Assembly: GCF_003332275.1 (NCBI RefSeq)
Contig: NZ_QOVA01000001.1
Span: 248,001-312,000, forward strand
From: Edaphovirga cremea
Lineage (GTDB): Bacteria > Pseudomonadota > Gammaproteobacteria > Enterobacterales > Enterobacteriaceae
DNA length: 64,000 nucleotides
Direction of reading: 5' to 3'
Shown here: piece after piece, positions 1 through 9,569 of the stretch
Layout: every line of letters starts with the position of its first letter
Position numbering within the stretch: the stretch's first letter is position 1
Made by a program: the position numbers and the translations under genes
The notes under the pieces: model-generated
The model's input: only the letters and a program-made list of their open reading frames with translations
Told to the model about the DNA's origin: nothing
The model's database searches: none

Positions 1-46
1 GAACAGCTACATGATGATCAGAACAAACTACGGCAAAAAATAGAAT

Positions 47-169
47 ATCCGACCAATGCATCTTCTCTATCCCACCAGTCGAAGACCCACTGCCAAATTG
101 CAAAGCTTTGTGGATGCATTGGTTAAGGAATTCGGCCCATCCATCATTTACAAAAGCAATATGTCGTAA
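47..169 (+). pseudogene. C-terminal remnant of a LysR-type regulator
   Basis: Read in frame up to TAA at 167-169, this stretch encodes a typical LysR substrate-binding-domain C-terminus: a LLYPTSRR motif followed by a K/R-rich amphipathic helix ending in FVDALVKEF. The same frame is closed by TAG at 41-43. A plausible upstream continuation (…KLRQKIE) lies in the other frame, so the gene is probably frameshifted around 41-48. The upstream part lies outside the window, so how much of the gene survives is unknown. It sits just before the RraA-like gene on the same strand and may be the decayed former regulator of that locus. The family call is by motif resemblance only. Confidence 0.5.
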
Positions 170-246
170 AATGACGATCTGGCGTAATCTCTTCCTCCAG
201 GAACGACGAAATTTCAGCCATTCGGCTTTATCTGAGGAGAAATAAT

Positions 247-954
247 ATGGAAGCAGTTCACCTCCAGCGTACCTACCTTGATCTTACGACGCCACATGTG
301 GCTGATGCGTGTATACGCCTCGGCATTCCGGTTCGTTGTGCTCCCGTGAATACTCGTCCAGTCTGGGCTGGTACTCATCTGGTTGGTCGAGTCAATCCTG
401 TGAAACACTACGGCAGTGTTGATGTATTTCTGGAAGCGATTGATCGTGCAGAACAGGGAGATGTTTTAGTGGTCGATAACGGGGGCAGACTTGATGAAGC
501 ATGCATTGGTGATCTAATCACACTTGAAACCCGTCTTGCAGGCTTATCCGGCATCGTGATTTGGGGTCTGCATCGGGATACGAGTGAACTTCGCAGCATT
601 CGTTTACCGCTGTTCAGTCTTGGCGCTTTTTCCACCGGGCCACAACGCCTTGACCCCGTTGACTCTTGCGCACTCTTGAGCGCGAAGATTGGTCAGCATA
701 TTGTCACCGCAGAAGATTTCGTGTTGGGAGACGACGATGGGGTATTATTTATCCCTCTGGATCAGGCTGGTTCCGTCGCAGAGATGGCAACCAGTATCCG
801 TGATACCGAACGCTATCAAGCAGCACGCATGAAACTTGGCACCACGTTTAGAAAGCAGGTTCATTTTGATGAGTATCTGGTAGCCCAAAAATCAGATAAA
901 AATCTCACCTTCAGACAGCATTTGCGCTCAATCAGAGGTGCAATTGAAGAGTGA
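247..954 (+). CDS. RraA-like / 4-hydroxy-4-methyl-2-oxoglutarate aldolase family protein
   Basis: This 235-residue cytosolic protein has the RraA/HMG-aldolase fold signature: a VGR…V segment near residue 47, EACIGDLI, then GIVIWGLHRDTSEL, in which the conserved Arg and Asp of the divalent-metal/oxaloacetate site (usually G..RD..EL) are kept, and GDDDGVLFIP near residue 160. Family members are either class II pyruvate aldolases acting on 4-hydroxy-4-methyl-2-oxoglutarate or oxaloacetate, or RNase E inhibitors (RraA proper). At 235 residues it is longer than E. coli RraA (161), which favours the metabolic branch. ATG 247 follows a good Shine-Dalgarno (GAGGAG). It stands alone behind a LysR remnant, so the physiological substrate cannot be inferred from context. 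Confidence 0.8.
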   Translation: MEAVHLQRTYLDLTTPHVADACIRLGIPVRCAPVNTRPVWAGTHLVGRVNPVKHYGSVDVFLEAIDRAEQGDVLVVDNGGRLDEACIGDLITLETRLAGLSGIVIWGLHRDTSELRSIRLPLFSLGAFSTGPQRLDPVDSCALLSAKIGQHIVTAEDFVLGDDDGVLFIPLDQAGSVAEMATSIRDTERYQAARMKLGTTFRKQVHFDEYLVAQKSDKNLTFRQHLRSIRGAIEE

Positions 955-1304
955 GCCTTTAACGATGACATCCCCTTGAATTAAGAAAACGAAATATGCT
1001 GGATAGAGTCCTGACATACCTTAAGTGCCGTTGACACTGTCAGCGCCGGTTTCTTTTAATCCATAGTTGCAGGCAAGGGCTCGGATCTCTGCCGTAACTG
1101 TCGAAATTGACTCTGGCGCTGCACGTTTTTGCTCTGCTTCCTCGCTTCACCCTCAAAATCCAATATTGCCCGATCGGTGACTTCTTCCGCCGCAAGGTAT
1201 TCATTTTTGCTGGGCTAAATACACAGTCTTGACCCACGACAAGGCGGCTCGGGCATTCACCTCTTTATAATCAGGCCCGTTTGTCTTCTCACTGGTGTGA
1301 AAGT
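955..1304 (+). other. Intergenic region before roxA with a possible -10 box and a decayed coding remnant
   Basis: No intact gene is seen. On the minus strand, about 41 codons ending at a TAA near 1022-1024 read like a plausible protein C-terminus (…TAEIRALACNYGLKETG…), but the frame is closed by TGA just upstream. It is either a gene remnant or chance. A perfect TATAAT hexamer at 1266-1271 lies 33 bp before the chosen roxA ATG, but a matching -35 is weak. Confidence 0.35.
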
Positions 1305-2426
1305 ATGGCTTATCAACTTAATCTCAATTGGCCCGAGTTTTTAGAAAAATATTGGCAAAAACAACCTGTTGTATTAAAGAATGCCTTCCCGAATTTCGTT
1401 GATCCCATTACGCCGGACGAACTGGCTGGCCTGGCAATGGAACCGGAAGTAGACAGCCGCCTGGTCAGCCATGCAAATGGTCAGTGGCAGGCGAGCCATG
1501 GGCCGTTTGAGCATTTTGATAATCTGGGTGAAACAGGTTGGTCGCTGCTGGCCCAGGCTGTCAACCACTGGCATGCCCCGTCTGCCGAACTGGTGCGTCC
1601 GTTTCGCGCGTTGCCGGACTGGCGTTTAGATGACCTGATGATCTCCTTTTCCGTTCCGGGCGGCGGGGTAGGGCCACATATCGATCAGTACGATGTCTTT
1701 ATCATCCAGGGGATGGGCAGCCGCCGTTGGCGCGTTGGTGACAAATTGCCTCTGAGGCAGTTTTGCCCGCATCCGGCATTGCTGCACGTTGAGCCTTTCA
1801 CGCCGATTATTGATGAAGATCTCGAACCGGGCGATATTTTGTATATTCCGCCGGGCTTCCCGCACGATGGTTTCACCCATGAAACTGCGCTCAACTACTC
1901 GGTTGGTTTCCGTGGACCCAACGGCAGGGACTTAATCAGCAGCTTCGCTGACTATGCGTTGGAAAACGATCTCGGCGGCGAACACTACAGCGATCCTGAT
2001 TTAACGTGCCGGGAACATCCGGGCCGGGTTGAAGATTACGAGCTCGACCGCTTGCGCGGGATGATGATCGATATGATTAATCAGCCGGAAGGTTTTACAC
2101 AGTGGTTTGGTCGCTTCGCGACAACGCCGCGTCACGAACTGGATATCGCCCCGGCGCAACCGCCCTACGAACCAGATGAGATTGTCGACGCCCTGATGGA
2201 CGGTGAAGTCTTGACGCGCCTGAGCGGGCTGCGGGTTTTGCACGTCGGCGACAGCTTTTTCATCAACAGCGAATGTCTGGAAACGGTGGCTCCTGAAGCA
2301 GTCGACGCTCTGTGCCGTTACACTATTATCGGCAAAAAAGAGCTGGGTGAGGCGCTGCACAATCCGGCTTTCGTTGTTGAGTTAACCGGGCTGATTAATC
2401 AGGGCTACTGGTTCTTCGACGAATAA
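1305..2426 (+). CDS. roxA: Ribosomal protein arginine hydroxylase RoxA (JmjC 50S oxygenase)
   Basis: A 2-oxoglutarate/Fe(II)-dependent oxygenase that in E. coli (YcfD) hydroxylates Arg81 of ribosomal protein L16. The 373-residue product matches the family along its whole length: NLNWPEFLEKYWQKQPVVLK start, LAGLAMEPEVDSRLVS, SFSVPGGGVGPHIDQYDVFIIQG carrying the HxD iron ligands, GDILYIPPGFPHDG with the distal His, and a winged-helix-like C-terminal half ending GYWFFDE. ATG 1305 (MAYQLNL) is preferred over an upstream TTG at 1281 because E. coli RoxA begins at this point. The gene stands alone, bounded downstream by a strong hairpin. In E. coli the neighbour is phoQ, which is not seen here. Confidence 0.95.
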   Translation: MAYQLNLNWPEFLEKYWQKQPVVLKNAFPNFVDPITPDELAGLAMEPEVDSRLVSHANGQWQASHGPFEHFDNLGETGWSLLAQAVNHWHAPSAELVRPFRALPDWRLDDLMISFSVPGGGVGPHIDQYDVFIIQGMGSRRWRVGDKLPLRQFCPHPALLHVEPFTPIIDEDLEPGDILYIPPGFPHDGFTHETALNYSVGFRGPNGRDLISSFADYALENDLGGEHYSDPDLTCREHPGRVEDYELDRLRGMMIDMINQPEGFTQWFGRFATTPRHELDIAPAQPPYEPDEIVDALMDGEVLTRLSGLRVLHVGDSFFINSECLETVAPEAVDALCRYTIIGKKELGEALHNPAFVVELTGLINQGYWFFDE

Positions 2427-2484
2427 TAGATGGGTTCTTGACGTTAAAAATCAGTTTATATGGCTGAGAAGTTATCGCACAAAA

Positions 2485-2520
2485 AAACCGGGCCCAGCTT
2501 AAAACTGGGCCCGGTTTGTT
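2485..2520. terminator. Rho-independent terminator, bidirectional
   Basis: A 13-bp perfect stem (AAACCGGGCCCAG / CTGGGCCCGGTTT) with a 7-nt loop, flanked by A-runs on the left and T-rich sequence on the right. It lies between roxA and the convergent 3-hydroxyanthranilate operon and can serve both. Confidence 0.9.
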
Positions 2521-2550
2521 ACTGCCATCATGTTAAGTGAAAGAGTTCGC

Positions 2551-3545
2551 TCAGACTTGCGGCAGGGCGAAAAACGAATGGGCATTCGTGCCCAGAATCT
2601 GACGTTTGCTTTCCTCCGGCAGGGCAGAGTGGCTGACCAGATTGCCGACCTCCTGCTCACCCAGTGGGAAGGGCGCGTCCGAACCCAGCATCACCCGTTC
2701 TGCACCCATGGTATCGACCAGTAGCTGCAACGCCAAGGGATCAAATACCGCAGAGTCGACGTAGAAACGATCCAGATAGCTTGAAGGCTTCTGTGGGCAG
2801 TCTTCCCGCACGATATCGCGCTGTTCCCAGGCGTTATCGACCCGGCCCATCAGATAGGCGAAACTGCCGCCGCCGTGGGCAAAGCACAGCTTCAGGTTGC
2901 GCGGCAGTCGCTCGAAAGCACCGGACAGAATCAGCGAAAGAATTGCCAACTGGGTCTCGGCAGGCATCGCTACCAGCCAGGGCAACATCCACTTCTTCAT
3001 CCGCTCCGTACCGCCCATCATATCCCAAGGATGCACCAGCACCGGAATATCCTCGTTGGCACAGTGGGTCAGAAAAGCAATCAAAGACTCATGATCCAGA
3101 TCCTTCGCACCTACGTGATTGCCTATCTGCACGCCTACATGGCCGCACTCTTTAGCCCTGCTGGCTTCACGGCAGGCGGCATCGCTATCCTGCAGTGGCA
3201 CCTGCGCAAGCACCTTCAGCCGTTGTGGATTGATGGATGCCATTTCCAGCGCCCGATCGTTCATCAGTTGCGCCCAGGGCAGGGCGCGCTCGATGGCGAT
3301 GTCATAGGCAAACATCACTGGCGTGGCGCACATGATCTGAACATCGATCTGCTGCTCATCCAGATATTCCATGCGGCGTTCGGCATCCCACAGCGCGTCG
3401 TATACTGGCCGGAACGGCTTATCATCAAGCATGATCTGCCCTTCACGTCCGTGGGTCGCCAACCAGGGAGCACGCCTGGCATCCAACCTTGCGGCTTCCT
3501 CCTGGCTGATGCGGGGGAAAAAATGCGAGTGGATATCTATTTTCA

Positions 3546-3546
<1 letters not shown>
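2551..3546 (-). CDS. nbaD: 2-amino-3-carboxymuconate-6-semialdehyde decarboxylase
   Basis: An amidohydrolase-superfamily zinc enzyme (331 residues) that decarboxylates 2-amino-3-carboxymuconate semialdehyde to 2-aminomuconate semialdehyde, diverting it from spontaneous quinolinate formation. Visible features are the N-terminal DIHSHFFP metal motif (His6/His8), a central [17 protein letters not shown], and a C-terminal [11 protein letters not shown] with the metal-ligand Asp. These and the length match bacterial ACMSD (NbaD). It is the last gene of the seven-gene minus-strand operon. Its ATG overlaps the stop of the dioxygenase gene, implying translational coupling. Symbols here follow the nba 2-nitrobenzoate/3-hydroxyanthranilate pathway nomenclature. 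Confidence 0.9.
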
Positions 3547-4154
<608 letters not shown>

Positions 4155-4574
4155 TTATTTACGTGGTTTATAGGCAATGGCCTTTATTTCAATTAACAAA
4201 TGTGGATGCGGTAGTTGATGTACCGCTACTGTGGTTCGGGTGGGGCCGTCGTAGTCAAAATACTCGGCGTACACCGCGTTATAACCGGCAAAATCGTTCA
4301 TATTGACGAGAAATGCACTGATCTCAACAACATCACTCAGATCGGCATCGACGCTGCGCAGGATATCGCGAATATTGTCGAGCACTGCGCGGGTCTGCAC
4401 GTCAATGTCCAGGCGGGTTGCGCCCATGGCATCCACTTGCGCACCGGCAATGCTGTTGTCTGGCAGTCGCGAACTGGTGCCGGAGACAAACAGAAAATCA
4501 CCGGCACGTTTTACGTGCGGAAAGCGTCCGCGTGGGGTCGCTTTCCCTTCTACGACCAGGGCCTGTCCGCTCAT
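4155..4574 (-). CDS. nbaF: 2-aminomuconate deaminase (RidA/YjgF fold)
   Basis: A 139-residue RidA-superfamily protein. Signature elements are [14 protein letters not shown] near residue 30, [33 protein letters not shown], and the C-terminal R(T)TV…[14 protein letters not shown]. In aminophenol and nitrobenzoate pathways this branch (AmnE/NbaF) hydrolyses 2-aminomuconate to 4-oxalocrotonate and ammonia. General RidA imine deaminases look similar, so assignment to the pathway step rests on position between the dioxygenase and decarboxylase genes. Its ATG overlaps the end of the decarboxylase gene by 4 bp. Confidence 0.85.
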   Translation of the reverse strand: MSGQALVVEGKATPRGRFPHVKRAGDFLFVSGTSSRLPDNSIAGAQVDAMGATRLDIDVQTRAVLDNIRDILRSVDADLSDVVEISAFLVNMNDFAGYNAVYAEYFDYDGPTRTTVAVHQLPHPHLLIEIKAIAYKPRK

Positions 4575-5353
4575 CGCGCACCTCCGGTATGGAAAGTCGT
4601 CCGACCAAAACCGGAGATATCGACGCTGACGTGCAGCCCCGGGCGCAACGCCTCGGCTGCGGTGGCTGCACCAGCCAGAATCACCGAGCCAGCGGGCAGT
4701 ACGCGTTCCTGCTGATGCAGCAGGCTGGCTATCTGTACCAATGCCCGCAGCGGATGCCCGAGGATCGCAGCACTGCTGCCAACCTGTACCGGGCGACCAT
4801 TGAAGTTCATCACGACACCCAGATTATCGATGGCCTGTTGAGGGCTGCGCAGCGCACCAATGACGAATTTGGCTGATGAGCAGTTGTCAGCAACCACGTC
4901 CTCAAGGGTGAAGCGGAAATCACGGTAGCGGGAGTCAATAATCTCCAGCGCTGGCGCGATCCCCTCGAGCACCAGACCCGCTTCGGCCAGAGATAGCGGG
5001 CCGTTGATCTCTTTACGGGTGATAAAGCACAGTTCAGGTTCAACGCGTGGATGGATCAACCCGCTGAGATCCAGTGAACCGCCTTCTTCAATCTGCATCG
5101 CATCGGTCAGTTCCCCCCAAATCAGGTGGTCAACGCCCATCTGCTGCATTTTGGCACGGCTGGTAAAGCCCAGCTTCAGGCCGACACGCCGTTCGCCGCG
5201 CTGCTCGCGCAACCGGATCCCTTCAGCCTGCACGCGGTAGGCGGTGGCAAGATCCAGCGCAACCTGCCCGGTCAGTTGTGTAGCCGCTTCATGACGCAGG
5301 GTGGCTTCATCCAGTTGGGTTGCCAGTGCGGTCAGATCAATTACATTGCTCAT
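4571..5353 (-). CDS. nbaG: 4-oxalocrotonate decarboxylase
   Basis: A Mg-dependent decarboxylase (260 residues) of the fumarylacetoacetase-like hydratase/decarboxylase family, converting 2-oxo-3-hexenedioate to 2-hydroxypenta-2,4-dienoate. [27 protein letters not shown] and [16 protein letters not shown] match the decarboxylase (XylI/DmpH) subgroup. The paralogue at the start of the operon carries the hydratase-type [19 protein letters not shown] and [11 protein letters not shown] are also family landmarks. The two paralogous enzymes are known to form a complex in other meta pathways. It overlaps both neighbouring genes by 4 bp. Confidence 0.88.
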   Translation of the reverse strand: MSNVIDLTALATQLDEATLRHEAATQLTGQVALDLATAYRVQAEGIRLREQRGERRVGLKLGFTSRAKMQQMGVDHLIWGELTDAMQIEEGGSLDLSGLIHPRVEPELCFITRKEINGPLSLAEAGLVLEGIAPALEIIDSRYRDFRFTLEDVVADNCSSAKFVIGALRSPQQAIDNLGVVMNFNGRPVQVGSSAAILGHPLRALVQIASLLHQQERVLPAGSVILAGAATAAEALRPGLHVSVDISGFGRTTFHTGGAR

Positions 5354-6381
5354 GCGGTTTTCTCCTGTTGCCCGTTTCGCTGCGTCAGCAGATCCAGAGC
5401 GACATCAACAATCATATCTTCCTGACCCCCAACCATGCGGCGACGGCCAACCTCCAGTAAAATATCGGCGGCTTTCAACTGATACTGTGCTGCGGCTTTC
5501 TCGGCGTGGCGCAGAAAACTGGAATAAACCCCGGCGTAGCCCAGCGACAAACTTTCGCGATCGACGCGTACCGGACGATCCTGTAGCGGGCGCACCAGGT
5601 CATCTGCCGCATCCATCAGTTGGAGCAGGTCACAACCGTGGTTCCAGCCCAGGCGTTCTGCGGTGGCAATAAATACCTCAAGCGGTGCGTTGCCTGCGCC
5701 AGCCCCCATACCCGCCAGAGATGCATCGATCCGCTGACAGCCTTCTTCCACTGCGACGATTGAGTTGGCAACGCCGAGCGCCAGATTATGGTGAGCGTGC
5801 ATGCCAATTTCCGTGTTCTCATCAAGCACCTCGCGCAGGGCGCGGAAGCGATCGCGGATATCCTGCATCAGCATGGCGCCACCGGAGTCGACCACATAGA
5901 TACACGTGGCACCATAGGACTCCATCAGCTTGGCCTGCTGTGCCAGTTTCACCGGCTCGGCCATGTGGGACATCATCAGGAAACCGACGGTATCCATCCC
6001 CAGTTCGCGGGCATAGGTGATGTGCTGGCGTGAAATATCTGCTTCGGTACAGTGGGTTGCGATACGTACCACCCGAGCGCCAGCATCATAGGCATTGCGT
6101 AAATCATGTACTGTGCCGATACCCGGCAGCAGCAGCGTGGCTATTCTGGCATTGCTGACCGACTCCGCAGCGGCGGCGATCCACTCTACGTCGCTGTGTG
6201 CGCCGAAGCCGTAATTAAAGCTGGAACCAGACAGCCCGTCACCGTGCGCGACTTCGATAGAATCCACCCCGGCGCGGTCCAGCGCGGTGGCGATCTGTCG
6301 CACCTGTGGCAGAGAATAGCGATGGCGGACGGCGTGGGAACCATCACGCAGGGTCACGTCGGAGATATACAGTTTTTTCAT
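5350..6381 (-). CDS. nbaI: 4-hydroxy-2-oxovalerate aldolase
   Basis: A DmpG/MhpE-type class II aldolase, 343 residues. It splits 4-hydroxy-2-oxovalerate to pyruvate and acetaldehyde and normally channels the aldehyde to the partner dehydrogenase encoded next door. The N-terminal [18 protein letters not shown] and the Mn-binding [15 protein letters not shown] motif are clear. The C-terminal DmpG communication domain ends in a [13 protein letters not shown] helix. Only 2 bp separate it from the dehydrogenase gene upstream, and it overlaps the decarboxylase gene by 4 bp. Confidence 0.95.
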   Translation of the reverse strand: MKKLYISDVTLRDGSHAVRHRYSLPQVRQIATALDRAGVDSIEVAHGDGLSGSSFNYGFGAHSDVEWIAAAAESVSNARIATLLLPGIGTVHDLRNAYDAGARVVRIATHCTEADISRQHITYARELGMDTVGFLMMSHMAEPVKLAQQAKLMESYGATCIYVVDSGGAMLMQDIRDRFRALREVLDENTEIGMHAHHNLALGVANSIVAVEEGCQRIDASLAGMGAGAGNAPLEVFIATAERLGWNHGCDLLQLMDAADDLVRPLQDRPVRVDRESLSLGYAGVYSSFLRHAEKAAAQYQLKAADILLEVGRRRMVGGQEDMIVDVALDLLTQRNGQQEKTA

Positions 6382-6383
6382 CT

Positions 6384-7331
6384 TTATGCTCCCTGACCTT
6401 GCAGCAAACGGGTAGCGATGTGTTCACCACAGGCCAATGCCGCTGACGTCATAATGTCGAGATTACCGGCGTAGGCCGGGAGATAGTGAGCAGCACCTTC
6501 GACCTCAAGGAAAATTGAGACTTTCAGGCCGCCTTCCGATCCCAGATCCGGATAGAGATGGGCATCGGCCGGGGAAATAGCTTCAAACTGCACATCTTGC
6601 TTCAGCCGATAACCGGGCACGTATTCCTGCACTTTCGCCACCATGGCAGCAACCGCCTCAGCAATAGCCTGTCGATCGCTGGGAGGCGTCAGGCAAAATA
6701 CCGTATCGCGCATCATCAACGGCGGCTCGGCCGGGTTGAGAATAATGATTGCCTTGCCGCGTCTTGCACCGCCCACCGTTTGCAGCGCCTGTGACGTGGT
6801 CTCGGTAAATTCATCAATATTGGCGCGGGTGCCTGGCCCTGCCGAGCGGCTGGAAATCGAGGCGACAATCTCCGCGTAGAAAACGTCGGTGACACGGGCG
6901 ACGGCAGCCACCATCGGGATAGTGGCCTGCCCGCCACAGGTAACCATATTCAGGTTCGGTGCATCGCCTTGAGTTTCAAGATTGACGACCGGCACCACGT
7001 AGGGGCCGATAGCCGCCGGGGTCAGATCGATAACCCGCACCCCGTGCTGTTGCAGTAGCTGATTATGGTGAGCGTGCGCACCCGCGGAGGTGGCGTCGAA
7101 GACCACTTTGATCTCGCTGAAGCCGGGCAGGGCGAGCAAACCGTCAATGCCCTCATGCGTCGTCGCCACGCCAAGCCGATTGGCACGGGCGAGACCGTCA
7201 GAGGCGGGATCAATACCGACCATGGCCGCTATTTTCAGGCGTTGGCCGTGGCGCAAAATCTTGATCATCAGGTCGGTACCGATGTTGCCTGAACCGATAA
7301 TCGCGGCTGAAATCTGTGTTGCGTTGCTCAT
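6384..7331 (-). CDS. nbaJ: Acetaldehyde dehydrogenase (acylating)
   Basis: A 315-residue DmpF/MhpF-type enzyme that oxidises acetaldehyde to acetyl-CoA with NAD and CoA. The Rossmann motif [11 protein letters not shown] is at residues 11-21 and the catalytic Cys is at residue 132 within [32 protein letters not shown] and the C-terminal [14 protein letters not shown] are conserved in the family. It forms the channelling heterocomplex with the aldolase encoded immediately downstream. It overlaps the hydratase gene by 4 bp. Confidence 0.95.
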   Translation of the reverse strand: MSNATQISAAIIGSGNIGTDLMIKILRHGQRLKIAAMVGIDPASDGLARANRLGVATTHEGIDGLLALPGFSEIKVVFDATSAGAHAHHNQLLQQHGVRVIDLTPAAIGPYVVPVVNLETQGDAPNLNMVTCGGQATIPMVAAVARVTDVFYAEIVASISSRSAGPGTRANIDEFTETTSQALQTVGGARRGKAIIILNPAEPPLMMRDTVFCLTPPSDRQAIAEAVAAMVAKVQEYVPGYRLKQDVQFEAISPADAHLYPDLGSEGGLKVSIFLEVEGAAHYLPAYAGNLDIMTSAALACGEHIATRLLQGQGA

Positions 7332-8140
7332 TGGGATCCTCCAGCAGCCTGTGCGAAACGGGCGCTGACGTGACCCATTCCTTCAATACGGGCGGTAAAT
7401 ACATCGCCTGCGCTGGCGGTGACCATCGGTCCCAGTGCGCCAGTGAGAATAATATCGCCAGCGCGCAGTGCATCACCGCGCTGCGCCAGCGTATCCGCCA
7501 GCCACAGCGCGGCGTGCAGCGGATTGCCGAGGCAGGCCGCACCCGCACCGACCGACACCGGCTCACCTGCACGTTCCACCACCATGCCGCAACCGAGCAG
7601 ATCAACATCTTTCAACTGCACCGGGCGGTTACCCAAAACGAACAGACCGCAGGAGGCGTTATCGGCAATGGTGTCTGCCAGCGAAATATCCCAGCCCGCG
7701 ATGCGGCTATCGACGATTTCGATAGCAGGCAGCAGATAGGCTGTAGCGCGGATCAGATCGGCAAGGGTATGTTTCTCATGCGGGAGATCGTGCTCAAGCA
7801 CCAGGACGATCTCGGCTTCAACTTTTGGCTGTATCAGACGGCCTGCGGCTATTTCTTCACCGTCGCAGAGCGCCATGTCGGCGAACAGACGACCAAAATC
7901 CGGCTGGCTTACGCCCAATTGACGCTGTACCGCTGGCGAAGTCAGGCCGATTTTGCTGCCGACCATGCGGCGACCCGCCGCGTGCTGACTGTCGTGGTTC
8001 AAACGCTGTACGGCATAGGCGGCATCAATATCGTTCATACCAATCAGATCGCGGACCGGCTTGCAGGGCAGGCCGCTGCTGGCAGCCTTTCTGAGCATTC
8101 TGGCGGCTTCGAGGTATTCAGGCTTCAGAGGATTTGTCAC
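7328..8140 (-). CDS. nbaH: 2-hydroxypenta-2,4-dienoate hydratase (2-keto-4-pentenoate hydratase)
   Basis: First gene of the minus-strand operon; 270 residues of the FAH-like hydratase family (DmpE/MhpD). It hydrates 2-hydroxypenta-2,4-dienoate to 4-hydroxy-2-oxovalerate. Diagnostic features are [45 protein letters not shown] with the metal-binding acidic residues, [12 protein letters not shown] and [14 protein letters not shown], all closer to hydratases than to the decarboxylase paralogue in the same operon. The 5' leader is about 195 bp and contains an operator-like dyad shared with the divergent enzyme operon. Confidence 0.9.
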   Translation of the reverse strand: MTNPLKPEYLEAARMLRKAASSGLPCKPVRDLIGMNDIDAAYAVQRLNHDSQHAAGRRMVGSKIGLTSPAVQRQLGVSQPDFGRLFADMALCDGEEIAAGRLIQPKVEAEIVLVLEHDLPHEKHTLADLIRATAYLLPAIEIVDSRIAGWDISLADTIADNASCGLFVLGNRPVQLKDVDLLGCGMVVERAGEPVSVGAGAACLGNPLHAALWLADTLAQRGDALRAGDIILTGALGPMVTASAGDVFTARIEGMGHVSARFAQAAGGSQ

Positions 8141-8334
8141 ATGGCTCTCCTGTTTGTGTGCCCCGGTTCACTGTGGGTGACCGTGGAATGCATTCCCTGC
8201 TTACTGGTTATTACGTGGCGCAGGTGGTGTTGGTAATGATCCGGAAAACGCGGCGGGATCCGTTCATTTTTCCCCCGGTCTGCAATACCAGTAATGTTGG
8301 GTATATCGTGAGTCTAGCGAGGCTGGTAATAAGC

Positions 8335-8363
8335 GAAAATGAATAAAGGGGCTTTTGCTATTC
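8335..8363 (-). promoter_or_regulatory. Operator-like dyad upstream of the nbaH operon
   Basis: A GAATA-N13-TATTC dyad spans 8341-8363. Read on the minus strand, a 28-bp block here matches the block at 9415-9442 in 26 of 28 positions and in the same orientation relative to the gene it precedes. A -10-like TAGACT lies about 17 bp beyond the block, so a bound activator would abut the -35 position. The block is also 67-95 bp upstream of the LysR start and could mediate autoregulation. Confidence 0.65.
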
Positions 8364-8429
8364 CTTAAAGTTATGCCATAGTCCACGAGCGATCCGCGTT
8401 GTCCTGCTTGCCAATAGGAGTAAACGACA

Positions 8430-9419
8430 ATGAGTGAACGATCCCCTTTTACCGTCAGCGACATGATCCTGAACCGGCTCAAGCTGCGCCCCCTGCTGAT
8501 TTTTGATCGGGTATTGCGCAATCAGTCAATTGCCCACGCTGCCCGCGAGATGAATCTGACCCAGCCTGCGGTGACCAAAGCGATTCGCGAACTGGAGCAG
8601 CAACTCGATACGGTGCTGTTCGATCGCAATAACCGCGGTGTGACCCCGACCGATTGCGGTGTGTTGTTGGGGGAGCGGGTTAAATCGGTGATTGCCGAAC
8701 TGCGCTATCTGACCGATGAACTGAACACCTTCAAAGGGGGCGTCATTGGTCATGTGGTGGTCGGAACGCAGATTTCCGCCAGCGCCCGCCTGCTGCCGCG
8801 GGCTATCCTGCTGCTGAAGGAACGGGCACCTAAAATCCTGGTCACAGTGCGGGAAGGGCCACAGGATTACCTGTTTCCCGCGCTGGCCAGCGGCGAGCTG
8901 GATCTGGTGGTGGGCCGTTTGCCGGAGCCAGATGCCCCCGTGACCGGCAAAATGGCGTTGAGCCATAGGGCGCTGTACCGCAATAGCCTCTGCGTGGTAT
9001 CCGGCGGTCACCATCCCCTGGTCGACAGGGAGGATATCAACCTCCAGCACCTGGCTGAGTGGCCGTGGATCCTGCCGCCGCTCGACTCCCCGGCGCGGCG
9101 GGTGGCCGATCAGTTTTTTAAAGAGACAGGACTGCCGACACCGGAAAATATCGTGGAATCACTGTCGCTTCTGACCAACGTTAATCTGCTGGTGGACTCC
9201 TCATTCCTTGGGATGATGCCTACCGCTGCGGCACGGCGCTTTATTGCAGCGGGCCTGCTGACGCGGCTGCCACTCGGCGATGTAGGGCCGCCCGCCGAGG
9301 TGGGTTTTTCCATCCGGCAGGATAAGCCATTGACACCGGCGGGCAGGCAGATGATTGAATGCCTCAAACTGGCTGTTCAGGAAGACGAGGAACTGCCTGG
9401 CTATAACCAAACAGAATAG
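8430..9419 (+). CDS. LysR-family transcriptional regulator of the 3-hydroxyanthranilate cluster
   Basis: This 329-residue protein has a LysR N-terminal winged helix-turn-helix (LLIFDRVLRNQSIAHAAREMNLTQPAVTKAIRELEQQL, residues about 18-60) and a type 2 periplasmic-binding-protein-like effector domain (GELDLVVGRLPEPDAP; WPWILPPLDSPARR). The HTH resembles the GbpR/PcaQ-type branch that controls aromatic and sugar-acid catabolism. It lies between the two divergent enzyme units and is flanked by two near-identical dyads, which makes it their likely regulator. Its TAG stop (9417-9419) lies inside the right-hand dyad. Effector identity (for example 3-hydroxyanthranilate) is inference. A short AGGAG precedes the ATG. 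Confidence 0.9.
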   Translation: MSERSPFTVSDMILNRLKLRPLLIFDRVLRNQSIAHAAREMNLTQPAVTKAIRELEQQLDTVLFDRNNRGVTPTDCGVLLGERVKSVIAELRYLTDELNTFKGGVIGHVVVGTQISASARLLPRAILLLKERAPKILVTVREGPQDYLFPALASGELDLVVGRLPEPDAPVTGKMALSHRALYRNSLCVVSGGHHPLVDREDINLQHLAEWPWILPPLDSPARRVADQFFKETGLPTPENIVESLSLLTNVNLLVDSSFLGMMPTAAARRFIAAGLLTRLPLGDVGPPAEVGFSIRQDKPLTPAGRQMIECLKLAVQEDEELPGYNQTE

Positions 9420-9442
9420 CAAAGCCCCCTTTATTCATTTTC
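9414..9442 (+). promoter_or_regulatory. Operator-like dyad overlapping the LysR stop codon, upstream of nbaE
   Basis: The GAATA-N13-TATTC dyad at 9414-9436, with its conserved 28-bp block at 9415-9442, repeats the site before nbaH. A -10-like TACACT follows about 17 bp after TTCAAC. nbaE starts about 130 bp downstream. Confidence 0.65.
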
Positions 9443-9569
9443 AACTTATTTCAACGGCTCCTTACACTGCCTGACGATACCTGGCCGGAGGACCCCTCAA
9501 CGGCGTTGCATTACAGACGCAAGTGGACGGTTTCTTCGCGCTGATTTGTGACTCAGGAGGAGTAGTGCC

